This document shows, piece after piece, positions 25,240 to 34,225 of a stretch of DNA of 55,614 bases (position 1 is the stretch's first letter; the number at the start of each line of letters is the position of its first letter). This DNA is from JAGLTZ01 sp964637695. Lineage in GTDB: Bacteria > Blakebacterota > Blakebacteria > Blakebacterales > Blakebacteraceae. The notes beneath the pieces were generated by a model that was not told the DNA's origin, made no database searches, and saw only the letters and a program-made list of their open reading frames with translations. Both the position numbers and the translations under genes were made by a program. The DNA is taken from the NCBI GenBank assembly GCA_964637695.1, contig CAZWVF010000012.1:1-55614 (forward strand), written 5' to 3'.

Positions 25240-26285
25240 GCGTTAAAACCTTCCAGGCAGTTAAGGGGACTGGCAAATATCGTGTTTGCTGCAACAATGT
25301 TTCCGCTTCGCAGAATGCCATCCACGAAGCTGATCCGATTCTTCATCAATCCGGGATTGTCCAGGGTACCGACAGGCACCGTTTCGTAGATCAGTGCCAG
25401 ACTGCGGATCTTATCAGAAATGTTCTCAACCAGATTTCGCTTCAACCTGTTCAGGTCTGCTCCTTCCATCCTGCTTATCATGGGTTGAGACACTTCCTCC
25501 TCGATCCTGGGAATAACAAGGATGGTCTGACGGCCGCTGATTTTGTCCTCCGTAACCGCAAATTGACTGAAATCCAGCTGTACCTTGGTATTCCACGGAT
25601 CATCTACGGCCGAAAAGGAGACCCCGATCTCTTCCGTGAGCCGGGGGAAATCGTGAATCATGTGTCCCAGTCTGACATTGTTCCGCAGAGAGCTGCGGTA
25701 GAAACAAAGGCCGTTTTCGTCCAATCCGGCATGCACGATCTCGGTTCCGAATGAAAGGAAACGTCCGCTTGTCAGAGCGGCCATCAGAAGGACTGACTTT
25801 CCGCTGCCGCGTTCTCCCAGAACCAGGCAGGTGATTCCGCTTTCCTTCTCCACGAGTCCGCAGGCATGGAAGCTGTAGATTCCGCATCTCTCCAATACCG
25901 TCAGGAGATACCTGAAGAGAACACCCTGATTCCCAAGAAGGGAATAACGCCGGTCTATCGTTTCCTCCTCCAGCCTGCTCCAGTCACCGCAGGCGGTAAC
26001 CCTCTCCTCACGTATCTCGATGGCCGGTATGGCATCTTTCTGATCCAGAATGCTGAAGGAGCCTTTCAGATCTGCATCCTCCTGAAGTGGGCAGGTTGAG
26101 ATCCGGATGTTCGCCTCCTGTGAGTGGATCTGCCACCCCATGCCTTCAGCAACAGCAGGGTGTGGTGTTCCGCCGAAGTATTCCTTTGAAGAGATAAGAT
26201 CAAGGTTGTTGGAGAAGAGGGCTGTGGAGATACCCGCAACATTCAGTTCGATGCCTTCGAGGGTCTGGCCGCTGGCTTCAGTCAT
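25236..26285 (-). CDS. HPr kinase-like P-loop protein
   Basis: The 349-residue protein has a 120-residue N-terminal part without clear homology and then an HprK-like kinase core. That core has YSFHACGLV followed by LVLGERGSGKS (P-loop at 157-164), the arrangement seen in HprK and related serine-kinase-like proteins. The C-terminal 150 residues are unassigned. It is not a standard HPr kinase/phosphatase, because the flanking signature sequences are absent and no HPr gene is nearby. Coupling to comA suggests it phosphorylates a small molecule or protein in the same pathway. Its promoter should lie in the 155-base divergent region shared with the nitrilase-family gene. Confidence 0.6.
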   Translation of the reverse strand: MTEASGQTLEGIELNVAGISTALFSNNLDLISSKEYFGGTPHPAVAEGMGWQIHSQEANIRISTCPLQEDADLKGSFSILDQKDAIPAIEIREERVTACGDWSRLEEETIDRRYSLLGNQGVLFRYLLTVLERCGIYSFHACGLVEKESGITCLVLGERGSGKSVLLMAALTSGRFLSFGTEIVHAGLDENGLCFYRSSLRNNVRLGHMIHDFPRLTEEIGVSFSAVDDPWNTKVQLDFSQFAVTEDKISGRQTILVIPRIEEEVSQPMISRMEGADLNRLKRNLVENISDKIRSLALIYETVPVGTLDNPGLMKNRISFVDGILRSGNIVAANTIFASPLNCLEGFNA

Positions 26286-26440
26286 ATCTCATTCGATTCA
26301 TGCCGCTTTCCACGAGCCGGTTCTATATTCTGTTGCTGTTGGCATTTCAGCGTCTAATCTGTGGATTGCAGGGCGTGTTGTCCACAATTCACCGATTATT
26401 TCGGTCTCTTGATGAAAAGAAAACAGGGAGTCATTGACAG

Positions 26441-27268
26441 ATGCGGATTGCTCTGGTTCAGCAGAAAGCGGGTTTTGACAGGGAGACCAACGTTCAGAAG
26501 GGTCTCTCAGCATTGGAAGAAGCAGCTGCTGAAGGCGCCTGTCTTGTTTGTTATGCAGAACTGGCATTCGAGCGGTTCTATCCCCAGTTCCCGGCTGAAG
26601 ATGATGTATCAGAGAAGGCAGAACCGGTTCCTGGTCCTGTCACCGATCTCTTTTCAGCGAAAGCCAGGGAACTGGGAGTGGTCGTTGTGCTCAACCTGTT
26701 CGAAAGAGCGGGGGATCTCTGCTACGACTGCTCACCTGTTATCGATGCAGACGGTACTCTGCTGGGCAGCACCCGTATGATCCACATCACCGATTACGAA
26801 CTCTTCTACGAGCAGGGCTACTATGCCCCGGGCGATAACTATTCACTCGTGTACGATACAGCCGTCGGAAAAGTCGGTATAGCGATCTGTTACGATCGCC
26901 ACTATCCGGAATATATGCGTGCGCTGGCCCTGCAGGGTGCCCGGCTCGTGGTAGTGCCACAGGCAGGAGCAACAGGTGAATGGCCTGAAGGCTTGTACGA
27001 GGCGGAGATGCAGGTCGCGGCATTTCAGAACGGGTATTTCACCGCCCTCTGCAACAGGGTGGGGCAGGAGGAGGAACTCGAATTCGCAGGGGAATCATTC
27101 GTCTGTGCGCCTGATGGCAGAGTGATTGCCCGGGCCACAAGGGGAAAGGAGGAGATACTCATCTGCGATATAGACCTGAATGAAGTACCCAGGTCTCACG
27201 CCAGGAAGCTTTTCCTGCGGGACAGGCGACCCGAATTGTACGGCGACTGGCTGGTGAAAGATTATTAA
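26441..27268 (+). CDS. Carbon-nitrogen hydrolase family protein, atypical
   Basis: The 275-residue nitrilase-superfamily protein keeps E40 (CYAELAFERFYP) and nucleophile C150 (AICYDRHYPE). The usual catalytic lysine in the RK.H motif is methionine: R112-M113-I114-H115. The fold otherwise matches N-carbamoylputrescine amidase and beta-ureidopropionase relatives. Whether this is a chemically altered subgroup or a non-catalytic member cannot be decided from sequence. The gene is transcribed divergently from the HprK-comA operon, and its end is two bases from the convergent flippase gene. Confidence 0.8.
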   Translation: MRIALVQQKAGFDRETNVQKGLSALEEAAAEGACLVCYAELAFERFYPQFPAEDDVSEKAEPVPGPVTDLFSAKARELGVVVVLNLFERAGDLCYDCSPVIDADGTLLGSTRMIHITDYELFYEQGYYAPGDNYSLVYDTAVGKVGIAICYDRHYPEYMRALALQGARLVVVPQAGATGEWPEGLYEAEMQVAAFQNGYFTALCNRVGQEEELEFAGESFVCAPDGRVIARATRGKEEILICDIDLNEVPRSHARKLFLRDRRPELYGDWLVKDY

Positions 27269-27270
27269 TA

Positions 27271-28206
27271 TCACTTTCTCCTGAGAAGGATAACTGCTCC
27301 TATCGAGGAGGGAAAAATCACATTCACCAGATAGATGGTCAGTGAGGCGATAAGGGCTTCCGGGGCAGGGAATCCCAGGTTGGTGAATACGGCGACAGCC
27401 AGTCCCTCCCGCACACCGACATCTCCAATGGTTATCGGCAGGAAGTATTTGGCTCCGATGACAACGCTCCAGGCGCCTGCAACCTGAACGATCGAGGGAT
27501 GGGCGGCTGTGGCCATGTAGCATACTGTAAATTGGGCGACCACAACCAATACCTGGACGACAGAGATGGTCATGGCCGTGAATGCAACCTTCCTGCCGGT
27601 AAGCCTCCATCCCTGAGCGAAGCGACTCGATAGTTCTGAAGTACGCGCTCCAAGAGGTCCGGGCAGGACAGGAGAGATCTTTTTGGTCCAATCCACAAGT
27701 TTCGATGGATGAAGTGCCAGATAGATCACGAATGCATAGAAGATCAGAAGGATCGCAAAACTCAGATATGTTGCATATCCCGATATGACTATACCGATAC
27801 CGGCAATCGTCAGAGCTCCCACCAGACCGTATGCATGTTCAAGCAGGGTGAGTCCTGCGACAGATACCGAATCGTGCTCGCCTGCAACAACCGCACCGCG
27901 TCCCAGTTCCCCGATACGGCCGGGTGTTATCAATCCCAGAGGAAGGCCCGCCAGGAGTATCCGCAGGCTTTGGAATGGAGCCAGTCCCAGTTTGCCGGCA
28001 CGTACAAGTATATGCCACCTGAGCCACTGCAAACCCATGTTCACAAGGAGAAGAAGAGAAGTACCGGCAAGTCCCCACCAGGCCATCCGCTGTACAGCCG
28101 TGGCTGCTGCTGCCAGATCGACTCTTTTAACGACATAAACCAGAAGAAGGATGGTTATCACGATGCGTGCCAATGTTCCCAATAGAGATCTCATGCGTGA
28201 ATTCAT
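27271..28206 (-). CDS. Flippase-like membrane protein (UPF0104/AglD-type)
   Basis: The ATG at 28206 overlaps the stop of the glycosyltransferase gene (ATGA), giving 311 residues. About eight hydrophobic segments are visible, with family marks LITPGRIGELGRG near residue 95 and ITIGDVGVREGLA near 260. These are the motifs of the lysylphosphatidylglycerol-synthase transmembrane/AglD flippase-like family. Members move or synthesise polar lipids, often alongside polyisoprenoid glycosyltransferases. The coupled GT2 supports a role in lipid-linked glycan handling. Confidence 0.75.
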   Translation of the reverse strand: MNSRMRSLLGTLARIVITILLLVYVVKRVDLAAAATAVQRMAWWGLAGTSLLLLVNMGLQWLRWHILVRAGKLGLAPFQSLRILLAGLPLGLITPGRIGELGRGAVVAGEHDSVSVAGLTLLEHAYGLVGALTIAGIGIVISGYATYLSFAILLIFYAFVIYLALHPSKLVDWTKKISPVLPGPLGARTSELSSRFAQGWRLTGRKVAFTAMTISVVQVLVVVAQFTVCYMATAAHPSIVQVAGAWSVVIGAKYFLPITIGDVGVREGLAVAVFTNLGFPAPEALIASLTIYLVNVIFPSSIGAVILLRRK

Positions 28207-29342
28207 ATACCTCTTCTGCCTTTCCATCTGAAAGGCACAAATGTCGCAAGAAGCTGGAAGAGAGGATAGAGGAAAAGGTGCACCATACTCCAGACCGGAG
28301 TGTAAAGGGCAATTCCGATCTCTCCGGAACACCTGCCGGCATAGAGAAGGAGGATTGTGTCAGCCGCAATCTTCAATGACAGAGCTGTAAGAGCAGTTGG
28401 AAACTGCATTCGAGCCGGCAGGATCAGCAGACCGAGCCAGAAAACCGAAAAGACCAGAAATGAAAGCAGAGCGACGGAGAATTGAGCAGGCCTGAATCTT
28501 TTTGCGGTGGCCAGGTGACGCTGTTTCTGACGAATGAAATCGATCAGCGAATGCGGTGCCCCGGTCGGGACCTGATCGTGCCGGGCAAAAGTGAAGCCCC
28601 AGCTTTTTACGGAACTACAGCGGGCGAATCTCTGTGCAAGCAGAGTGTCGTCACCACTTAAAATCTCTTCCAGTCCGGAGAACCCGCCCGAGTCGCCGAA
28701 GAGTTCTTTTCGGAAGCCCCAGTTGCGACCTGTAACGTGCAGCACCAGACCGAGGCCGATGAAGCCGCCTGCCAGGGACGCGGAGTGGAGGTCCCACATC
28801 CGGGCCAGCCATCCTGCTATCCCCCCGGCAGGCCGCGAAGGCGAATATCCGGCTACAACCGGACAACCGCCTCTGAGAGCCGAAGCCATCGAAGAAGCCC
28901 AGCCGGGTGGTGGAACTGTATCGGCGTCCGTTAGAAGAAGCAGGGGAGTTGACGTTAAGGCGATTCCGGTCGAGACGGCTCTCTTCTTGGATGGTTTCTC
29001 ATGTCCATCGCTATCGAGGTATATCTTCTGGAAATGGTGCCTGATGGGTACGAAGGCGTCCAGCAATTCCGCTGTGCCATCGCTGCTGCCATCGTTTACG
29101 ACCACGATCTGGAGTGACCCCACTGGATAATCCTGAGCATCCAGTGCTCTGAGCAGAGCGGGCAGGTGCTCCTCTTCATTCCGGGCAGTCACTACAATCG
29201 CAGCATCCGGCAGCTCTCTCTCACGTACTTCAAAGAGCTCCCGGGCAGCTCTGAATCGATTCATGGCAAGTCGCAGTCCTGCCGCGAGCAGCAGGGATGC
29301 CATAAAGTAACCGACAGCTGCTGTCGTCAGGAGCACCGACAA
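28203..29342 (-). CDS. Family 2 glycosyltransferase, membrane-anchored
   Basis: The protein (379 residues, TTG start with GGGA six bases upstream) has an N-terminal hydrophobic segment. Its GT2 domain shows AAIVVTARNEEEHLPALL, VVNDGSSDGTAELL, the DAD metal motif in LLTDADTVPP, and a GDD segment (EILSGDDTLLAQRF) with QKQRHLATAKRF near the end of the catalytic domain. Three further hydrophobic stretches follow at the C-terminus, as in processive or lipid-directed GT2 enzymes. Coupling to the flippase-like gene suggests transfer of a sugar to a lipid carrier. The acceptor is unknown. Confidence 0.85.
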   Translation of the reverse strand: MSVLLTTAAVGYFMASLLLAAGLRLAMNRFRAARELFEVRERELPDAAIVVTARNEEEHLPALLRALDAQDYPVGSLQIVVVNDGSSDGTAELLDAFVPIRHHFQKIYLDSDGHEKPSKKRAVSTGIALTSTPLLLLTDADTVPPPGWASSMASALRGGCPVVAGYSPSRPAGGIAGWLARMWDLHSASLAGGFIGLGLVLHVTGRNWGFRKELFGDSGGFSGLEEILSGDDTLLAQRFARCSSVKSWGFTFARHDQVPTGAPHSLIDFIRQKQRHLATAKRFRPAQFSVALLSFLVFSVFWLGLLILPARMQFPTALTALSLKIAADTILLLYAGRCSGEIGIALYTPVWSMVHLFLYPLFQLLATFVPFRWKGRRGI

Positions 29343-29451
29343 TTTCGATCCCTTCCACTTTCTGCATTGCCCGATAGCCGACAGCCTACTAAGAGCGGGA
29401 AAGTCTGAACAAGCCGATTCAGGGATTCAACACGGCAGGTTTTCCTCCCGA

Positions 29452-29480
29452 TTGACACAGCCCTCTGCCTCGCGTAGTTT
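29452..29480 (+). promoter_or_regulatory. Promoter immediately before holA
   Basis: Perfect TTGACA at 29452-29457 and TAGTTT at 29475-29480, spaced 17 bases. The expected transcript start falls at or next to the holA ATG (29488), so the mRNA would be leaderless. The -35 is strong and the -10 weak. Confidence 0.5.
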
Positions 29481-29487
29481 GCCGCCC

Positions 29488-30489
29488 ATGTTCAAGTCTG
29501 TTTATGCATTTCTGGGCGACGATGAAATACGGATGCTCGCGAAAGCGAGGAGCCTGGTGGAGAATGCCGTTGAGGAAGCTTACAGGGATTTCAATTTCAA
29601 CCAGTTTTCACCCGGTGATGTCTCCGTGCAGCAGATAGAGGAAGCAGTACTGCAGTATCCCCTGGGTGAAGGGCGCAGGGTTGTGATGGTGAGGAATGTG
29701 GGCGGTTTTGCACCTGCCGAACAGGAGTCCATTGCAGAGCTGGCCGGACAGACAGCCCGTGTGACAGACGGGGCTACAACTCTTGCCCTGCTGGCACCCG
29801 GCCTCGACAGACGGAAAAAACCCTATAAGAAACTATCGGGTCTCGACGACCTGCCCTCCGGACAGGTCCTGATGTTCGAGGCACCCAAACCATGGCAGAT
29901 GGACGGATGGGTTGCTGACAGAGCGGCCGAACGGGGAATTCGACTCGAAAAGGGCGCAGCAGAGACACTGGTGGAAATTGCAGGGGAGGATCTGAGGGTA
30001 CTGGATGGAGAACTCACAAAGCTGGAACTCTTTCTGGGAACAGGATCTCCAGTGGAGGTAGAGGCAGTTGAAAAAGTAGTGGGCCGCAGGAGGGGAGAAT
30101 CACCGTGGGACCTGCCCAGAACTCTGTTCAGTGGTGATGGCGCGTCGGCACAGAAGCTCGCTTCACGACTGCTTGAATCCGGTGAGAGGGCCGTTTTTCT
30201 TCTGTCGGTGTTGACCAGACATATACTTGAAGTCTACCAGATCCGGCTTATGCTGGACGAAGGTGCCGGTCGCGCTGATATAATAAAAGAAGTGGGCATC
30301 AAATCGTTTGCTGCGGACAGTGCCATTGATGCCGCCAGGCGCATTTCACCGGATGCATTCCCCGTAATGATAGAGACCCTGAAGGAATGTGACATCGCGT
30401 TGAAGAGCCGCTCGAAACAGGACGGTATAGTGATCCAGAAAGCCATCGGTACCATTGCCCTGCAGACCGGAGTGCAGAGAGGAAAATGA
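29488..30489 (+). CDS. holA: DNA polymerase III delta subunit
   Basis: The delta subunit opens the beta sliding clamp during clamp loading. The 333-residue product has the AAA-like layout of the family: MFKSVYAFLGDDEIRMLAKARSLVENAV at the start, then VVMVRNVGGFAPAEQESIAEL, and a helical C-terminal collar domain ending IVIQKAIGTIALQTG. No Shine-Dalgarno sequence precedes the ATG, and the promoter sits just upstream, so a leaderless message is likely. A start at 29452 is ruled out because it lies inside the -35. The stop overlaps the tatC start (ATGA). Confidence 0.85.
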   Translation: MFKSVYAFLGDDEIRMLAKARSLVENAVEEAYRDFNFNQFSPGDVSVQQIEEAVLQYPLGEGRRVVMVRNVGGFAPAEQESIAELAGQTARVTDGATTLALLAPGLDRRKKPYKKLSGLDDLPSGQVLMFEAPKPWQMDGWVADRAAERGIRLEKGAAETLVEIAGEDLRVLDGELTKLELFLGTGSPVEVEAVEKVVGRRRGESPWDLPRTLFSGDGASAQKLASRLLESGERAVFLLSVLTRHILEVYQIRLMLDEGAGRADIIKEVGIKSFAADSAIDAARRISPDAFPVMIETLKECDIALKSRSKQDGIVIQKAIGTIALQTGVQRGK

Positions 30490-31238
30490 GCAGGAGCGGG
30501 GCGGAATATAATCCTAAGGAGATGAGTTTCCTCGACCACCTGGAAGAACTCCGCTGGATGCTCATACGGATCGGCATATCGGTAATCGTGGGGGCGATGA
30601 TTGCCTTCCCGCTCTCTAAATGGATTCTCGATCCGATCCTGTTGAATCCGCTCATTTCGCAGTTCCCCGAGATGAGGCTGATCTTCCTGAAGCCTGCCGG
30701 AATGTTCCTGGCACTGGTCGGCATCAGTCTCTGGACTGCAGTAATAATCGCTCTCCCCTACATCGCATTCGAAGTATGGCGCTTCATTGCACCCGGATTG
30801 CTCAAGAAAGAACGCCGGTTGATGCCGCTGGTGGTATTATCAACGGTATTCTGTTTTCTGGCTGGTGCCGCCATGGCCTACTTCGTGGTGCTGCCTTATG
30901 CTCTGCGATTTCTGGTAGGAACCTGGTCCGACATCGTCAATCCTCAACTGGAGGTTAAGGAGTATCTGACCTTCACACTTCGGCTGACGATGGCTTTTGG
31001 GGTGGTTTTCGAGCTGCCGGTACTCGCCTTTTTCCTAGCAAGGCTGGGGATTGTCACACCGGAATTCATGAGGAAATTCAGGTCGTACGCCATTTTCCTG
31101 ATAGCGATAATGGCTGCATTCATCACACCTCCCGATGCGGTAACCATGGTGATGCTGTTATTGCCGCTGGTCCTGCTCTACGAGATAAGCATATTGATAG
31201 CTGTAGCAGCAGTTCGTCGAAGGGATCGGGAAGAGTAG
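30486..31238 (+). CDS. tatC: Twin-arginine translocase subunit TatC
   Basis: TatC is the core receptor of the Tat pathway, which exports folded proteins with twin-arginine signals. The 250-residue product has about six membrane segments and the N-terminal family signature MSFLDHLEELRWMLIRIG, plus the conserved FLKPAGMFLAL and AFGVVFELPVLAFFL stretches. The start overlaps the holA stop by four bases. No tatA or tatB lies next to it, so those must be encoded elsewhere. A fresh promoter follows it for the polyprenyl synthase gene. Confidence 0.93.
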   Translation: MSRSGAEYNPKEMSFLDHLEELRWMLIRIGISVIVGAMIAFPLSKWILDPILLNPLISQFPEMRLIFLKPAGMFLALVGISLWTAVIIALPYIAFEVWRFIAPGLLKKERRLMPLVVLSTVFCFLAGAAMAYFVVLPYALRFLVGTWSDIVNPQLEVKEYLTFTLRLTMAFGVVFELPVLAFFLARLGIVTPEFMRKFRSYAIFLIAIMAAFITPPDAVTMVMLLLPLVLLYEISILIAVAAVRRRDREE

Positions 31239-31266
31239 GCGCAGGGCATAAGGAGCGGCCTTCAGG

Positions 31267-31296
31267 TTGACACCATCGTCTGTCGGTGGCTAGATT
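31267..31296 (+). promoter_or_regulatory. Promoter of polyprenyl synthase operon
   Basis: TTGACA at 31267-31272 and TAGATT at 31291-31296 are 18 bases apart. An AAGAGG ribosome-binding site follows directly before the ATG at 31330. The expected leader is about 27 bases. Confidence 0.5.
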
Positions 31297-31329
31297 TTGG
31301 CCGGTTACATCTGTTAGCGAAGAGGTCCA

Positions 31330-32313
31330 ATGGCTAATAGCGACGTAAGTATATACAGGGATGTAGTCAGGGAAGATCTGATGGCCGTGGATCAACTGCT
31401 TGAACGATCCCTTTCCAGTGAAGTCCCAATTGTCAAGATGATGGGAACTCATCTCAATACGATGAAAGGGAAGCGGATACGTCCTACCATTCTGCTTCTC
31501 ATCTGTAGAGCCCGGGAATGCAACGGTCCCGCTGCCATCAAGGCAGCAGCTTCCATAGAACTTCTGCACACCGCCACGCTCGTCCACGATGACGTAATAG
31601 ATGACTCAGACCTCAGGCGCGGCATAGTGACGCTGAATGCCGTGTGGGGTGAGAACACATCGGTGTTGATGGGGGATTTCATCTTCGCGCGCGCCTTCAG
31701 CATCCTGCTGGATATCGGCAATCCCCGCCTCACACCTATTTTTTCAGTTGCCATCGAGAGGATGAGCCAGGCTGAACTCAGCCAGGTGGATAGAAAGCAT
31801 CAGCATAATGTTTCGGAAGATCACTACTATTCCGTTGTCCGGGGCAAGACATCCAGCCTTTTCGAAGCAGCTACCGAGATCGCCGGGATCCTGTGCGGCA
31901 GTGACGACACGACGGCCGAACGATACAGGAAATTCGGGGAATCGATAGGAACCGCTTTCCAGCTCACAGATGATCTGCTCGATTATGAAGGTGTGGTTGA
32001 CATCACCGGCAAACCTACCGGTGGCGAGGATCTGCGCGAGGGGAAAATCACCCTGCCTATCATATATGCGCAGCGTGTTGCCGAGGGGGCCGACAGAGAG
32101 CGCCTCTCAATGCTGTTGAAAGATTCAGATCTGAACGGGAACTGGGCAGAGATCCTGTCGTATGTTCAGAAGTACGGTGGGCTTGAATACACCATGGAAG
32201 TTGCCCGAGAAAACATGGATAAGGCGCGCGAACAGCTTGACCTGATACCGCGGTCAGAAGCGAGAACAGCTCTCGAACAGATTATGGAGTTCATCCTTAA
32301 CCGAGAGCATTAG
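31330..32313 (+). CDS. Polyprenyl diphosphate synthase
   Basis: A trans-isoprenyl diphosphate synthase that lengthens isoprenoid chains by condensing isopentenyl diphosphate; products of this subgroup are C40-C50 quinone side chains. The 327-residue protein has both metal motifs, DDVID at 87-91 and DDLLD at 214-218, and an R-rich DLRRG region after the first. The final residues EFILNREH also fit the family. Chain length cannot be fixed from sequence alone. It has its own promoter and is followed 22 bases later by the MsbA-like gene. Confidence 0.88.
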   Translation: MANSDVSIYRDVVREDLMAVDQLLERSLSSEVPIVKMMGTHLNTMKGKRIRPTILLLICRARECNGPAAIKAAASIELLHTATLVHDDVIDDSDLRRGIVTLNAVWGENTSVLMGDFIFARAFSILLDIGNPRLTPIFSVAIERMSQAELSQVDRKHQHNVSEDHYYSVVRGKTSSLFEAATEIAGILCGSDDTTAERYRKFGESIGTAFQLTDDLLDYEGVVDITGKPTGGEDLREGKITLPIIYAQRVAEGADRERLSMLLKDSDLNGNWAEILSYVQKYGGLEYTMEVARENMDKAREQLDLIPRSEARTALEQIMEFILNREH

Positions 32314-32335
32314 GGATTCCCGGGAAGGATAGGGC

Positions 32336-34225
32336 GTGCATATTTTCCGGCGGGTTCTCCGCTATCTGAGGCCCTACCGGGGTTACCTGGCAGGGTCAGT
32401 CATTTGTACGATCTTCTTTACCATCTTCTCCGGATTGATGGTGTGGATGCTCATGCCCACCCTCGAGACCCTCTTTGAACCGGAGCAGATCACCTCCACT
32501 GCCGGTATATCGGAACAGGTTGAACCGGAATCCCTGCTCTCGGAGCCACCCGCTGCAGGGATTAACCTGCCGGCATTAACCGGTATTGAGAACCTGAAAT
32601 CCACTCTGAAGGAAGCAACCCGCCGGATGATAGCCGGACCGACGCCCTGGAGCACCCTGGCCAATCTCTGTTTTGCCTATCTGCTGATCATCTTTCTCAA
32701 GAATATCTTCGCATACCTGCAGGGTTATCTGATGTCGGTAGCCGAGCATGGTCTTGTGAAGGATCTCAGGGTGGATCTCTTCAATCATATGAACAGACTC
32801 TCTCTCGGGTACTTCAACAAGAGCCGCTCGGGAGTCCTGCTTGCACGTGTCACAAGCGACGTGACTCTGGTCAACCAGTCGGCAGCAGCCGTTCTTGTCG
32901 ATCTGGTAAAACATCCTCTTTCGATTGTGGTATTCCTTATCATAGCTGTAGTCATCAGTCCGTGGTTGACCCTGATATCACTTCTGGTTCTGCCAATGTC
33001 CGGATTGGTGATAAACAGACTCGGCCAGAGTCTTTTCAGAAGGACCGGTCGTCTGCAGACAGAAATGGGGAACCTGACGTCTATCCTGAATGAAACTCTG
33101 AGTGGAATCAGGGTTGTAAAGGCTTTCGACATGGAAGCCTTCGAATCGCGGAAATTCTCCGCCGCCGCCGGGACCTATTTCCAGCGCGCACTGCGCCTCT
33201 CCCGTGTAAGCAAACTGGCAGCACCCCTCAGTGAAATTCTGGCAGCCACTGTGGGTGTCGGGATACTCTATTTAGGAGGTATGCAGGTTCTGGGAGGCAG
33301 TGCAACGCTGTCGGCAGACGAGTTCGTCACGTTCCTGCTCGTTCTATTCAGCATGTTCAGCCCCCTTCGGGAGGTGACCAAGGCCTATACGCGCCTTCAA
33401 CAGGGATTGGCGGCGGCCGAACGCGTATTCGAGATAATAGACACTTATCCGGAGATAACCGACCTGCCCGGGGCCCGACCGGTGGAAGATTTTCATGATC
33501 GCATTACATACGAGAATATATCCTTCGAATACGAAGCCGAGCTGCCTGTGCTTGAAGATATAAACCTGGTTCTCGAAAGAGGCAGGGTAGTAGCTCTTGT
33601 CGGGCCGAGCGGGGGGGGCAAGAGCACTCTGGCCGATCTGCTGCCCCGTTTCTACGATCCCACCGAAGGCGCCGTTCTGCTGGATGGAACCAACCTGCGG
33701 GAATTTACCGTCGGATCGCTGAGACGGCTGATAGGAGTGGTAACTCAGGAGACCATCCTGTTCAACGACAGTGCCGCGAGGAATATCGCCTACGGCCAGG
33801 AGCCCTTCGATCCTGAAAAGATGATCACGGCAGCGAAGGCCGCCAACGCACACGAGTTCATCACTGAACTTCCGGAAGGTTACGATACCCTTCTGGGAGA
33901 TCGGGGAGTCAGACTTTCCGGGGGACAGCGACAGCGCCTGGCTATCGCAAGGGCGATCATGAAGAATCCTCCGATACTGATTCTGGATGAGGCCACATCA
34001 AGCCTGGATACAGAGAGTGAGATGCTCGTCCAGGAAGCGCTCGAACGATTGATGAGAGAGAGAACCACTCTCGTAATAGCCCACCGGCTTTCAACCGTAC
34101 AGAAGGCGGACCTGATCATAGTCATGGATGCAGGAAGGATAGTACAGCAGGGTACGCATGAAGAACTGATGCAGCAGGAAGAGGGTCTCTATCGACGCCT
34201 TCATACGCTCCAGTTCCAGGCATAA
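32336..34225 (+). CDS. ABC transporter, MsbA/lipid-exporter type
   Basis: A half-size exporter of 629 residues (GTG start): six membrane helices over about residues 15-345, then an ATPase domain with Walker A GPSGGGKST at about 423, signature LSGGQ at about 527, Walker B ILILDEA at about 548, and the switch histidine in IAHRLSTV. Its size and order match MsbA, which flips lipid A core across the inner membrane. A 60-residue insert after the first helix (PESLLSEPPAAGINLPAL) is longer than in typical MsbA. The stop overlaps the ATG of the GT9 gene, tying it to surface-glycolipid synthesis. Confidence 0.85.
   Translation: MHIFRRVLRYLRPYRGYLAGSVICTIFFTIFSGLMVWMLMPTLETLFEPEQITSTAGISEQVEPESLLSEPPAAGINLPALTGIENLKSTLKEATRRMIAGPTPWSTLANLCFAYLLIIFLKNIFAYLQGYLMSVAEHGLVKDLRVDLFNHMNRLSLGYFNKSRSGVLLARVTSDVTLVNQSAAAVLVDLVKHPLSIVVFLIIAVVISPWLTLISLLVLPMSGLVINRLGQSLFRRTGRLQTEMGNLTSILNETLSGIRVVKAFDMEAFESRKFSAAAGTYFQRALRLSRVSKLAAPLSEILAATVGVGILYLGGMQVLGGSATLSADEFVTFLLVLFSMFSPLREVTKAYTRLQQGLAAAERVFEIIDTYPEITDLPGARPVEDFHDRITYENISFEYEAELPVLEDINLVLERGRVVALVGPSGGGKSTLADLLPRFYDPTEGAVLLDGTNLREFTVGSLRRLIGVVTQETILFNDSAARNIAYGQEPFDPEKMITAAKAANAHEFITELPEGYDTLLGDRGVRLSGGQRQRLAIARAIMKNPPILILDEATSSLDTESEMLVQEALERLMRERTTLVIAHRLSTVQKADLIIVMDAGRIVQQGTHEELMQQEEGLYRRLHTLQFQA

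Noticed and set aside
29452..29487. Upstream holA start at 29452
   Set aside because: It lies in the -35 box of the promoter and the extra residues do not fit the family N-terminus.
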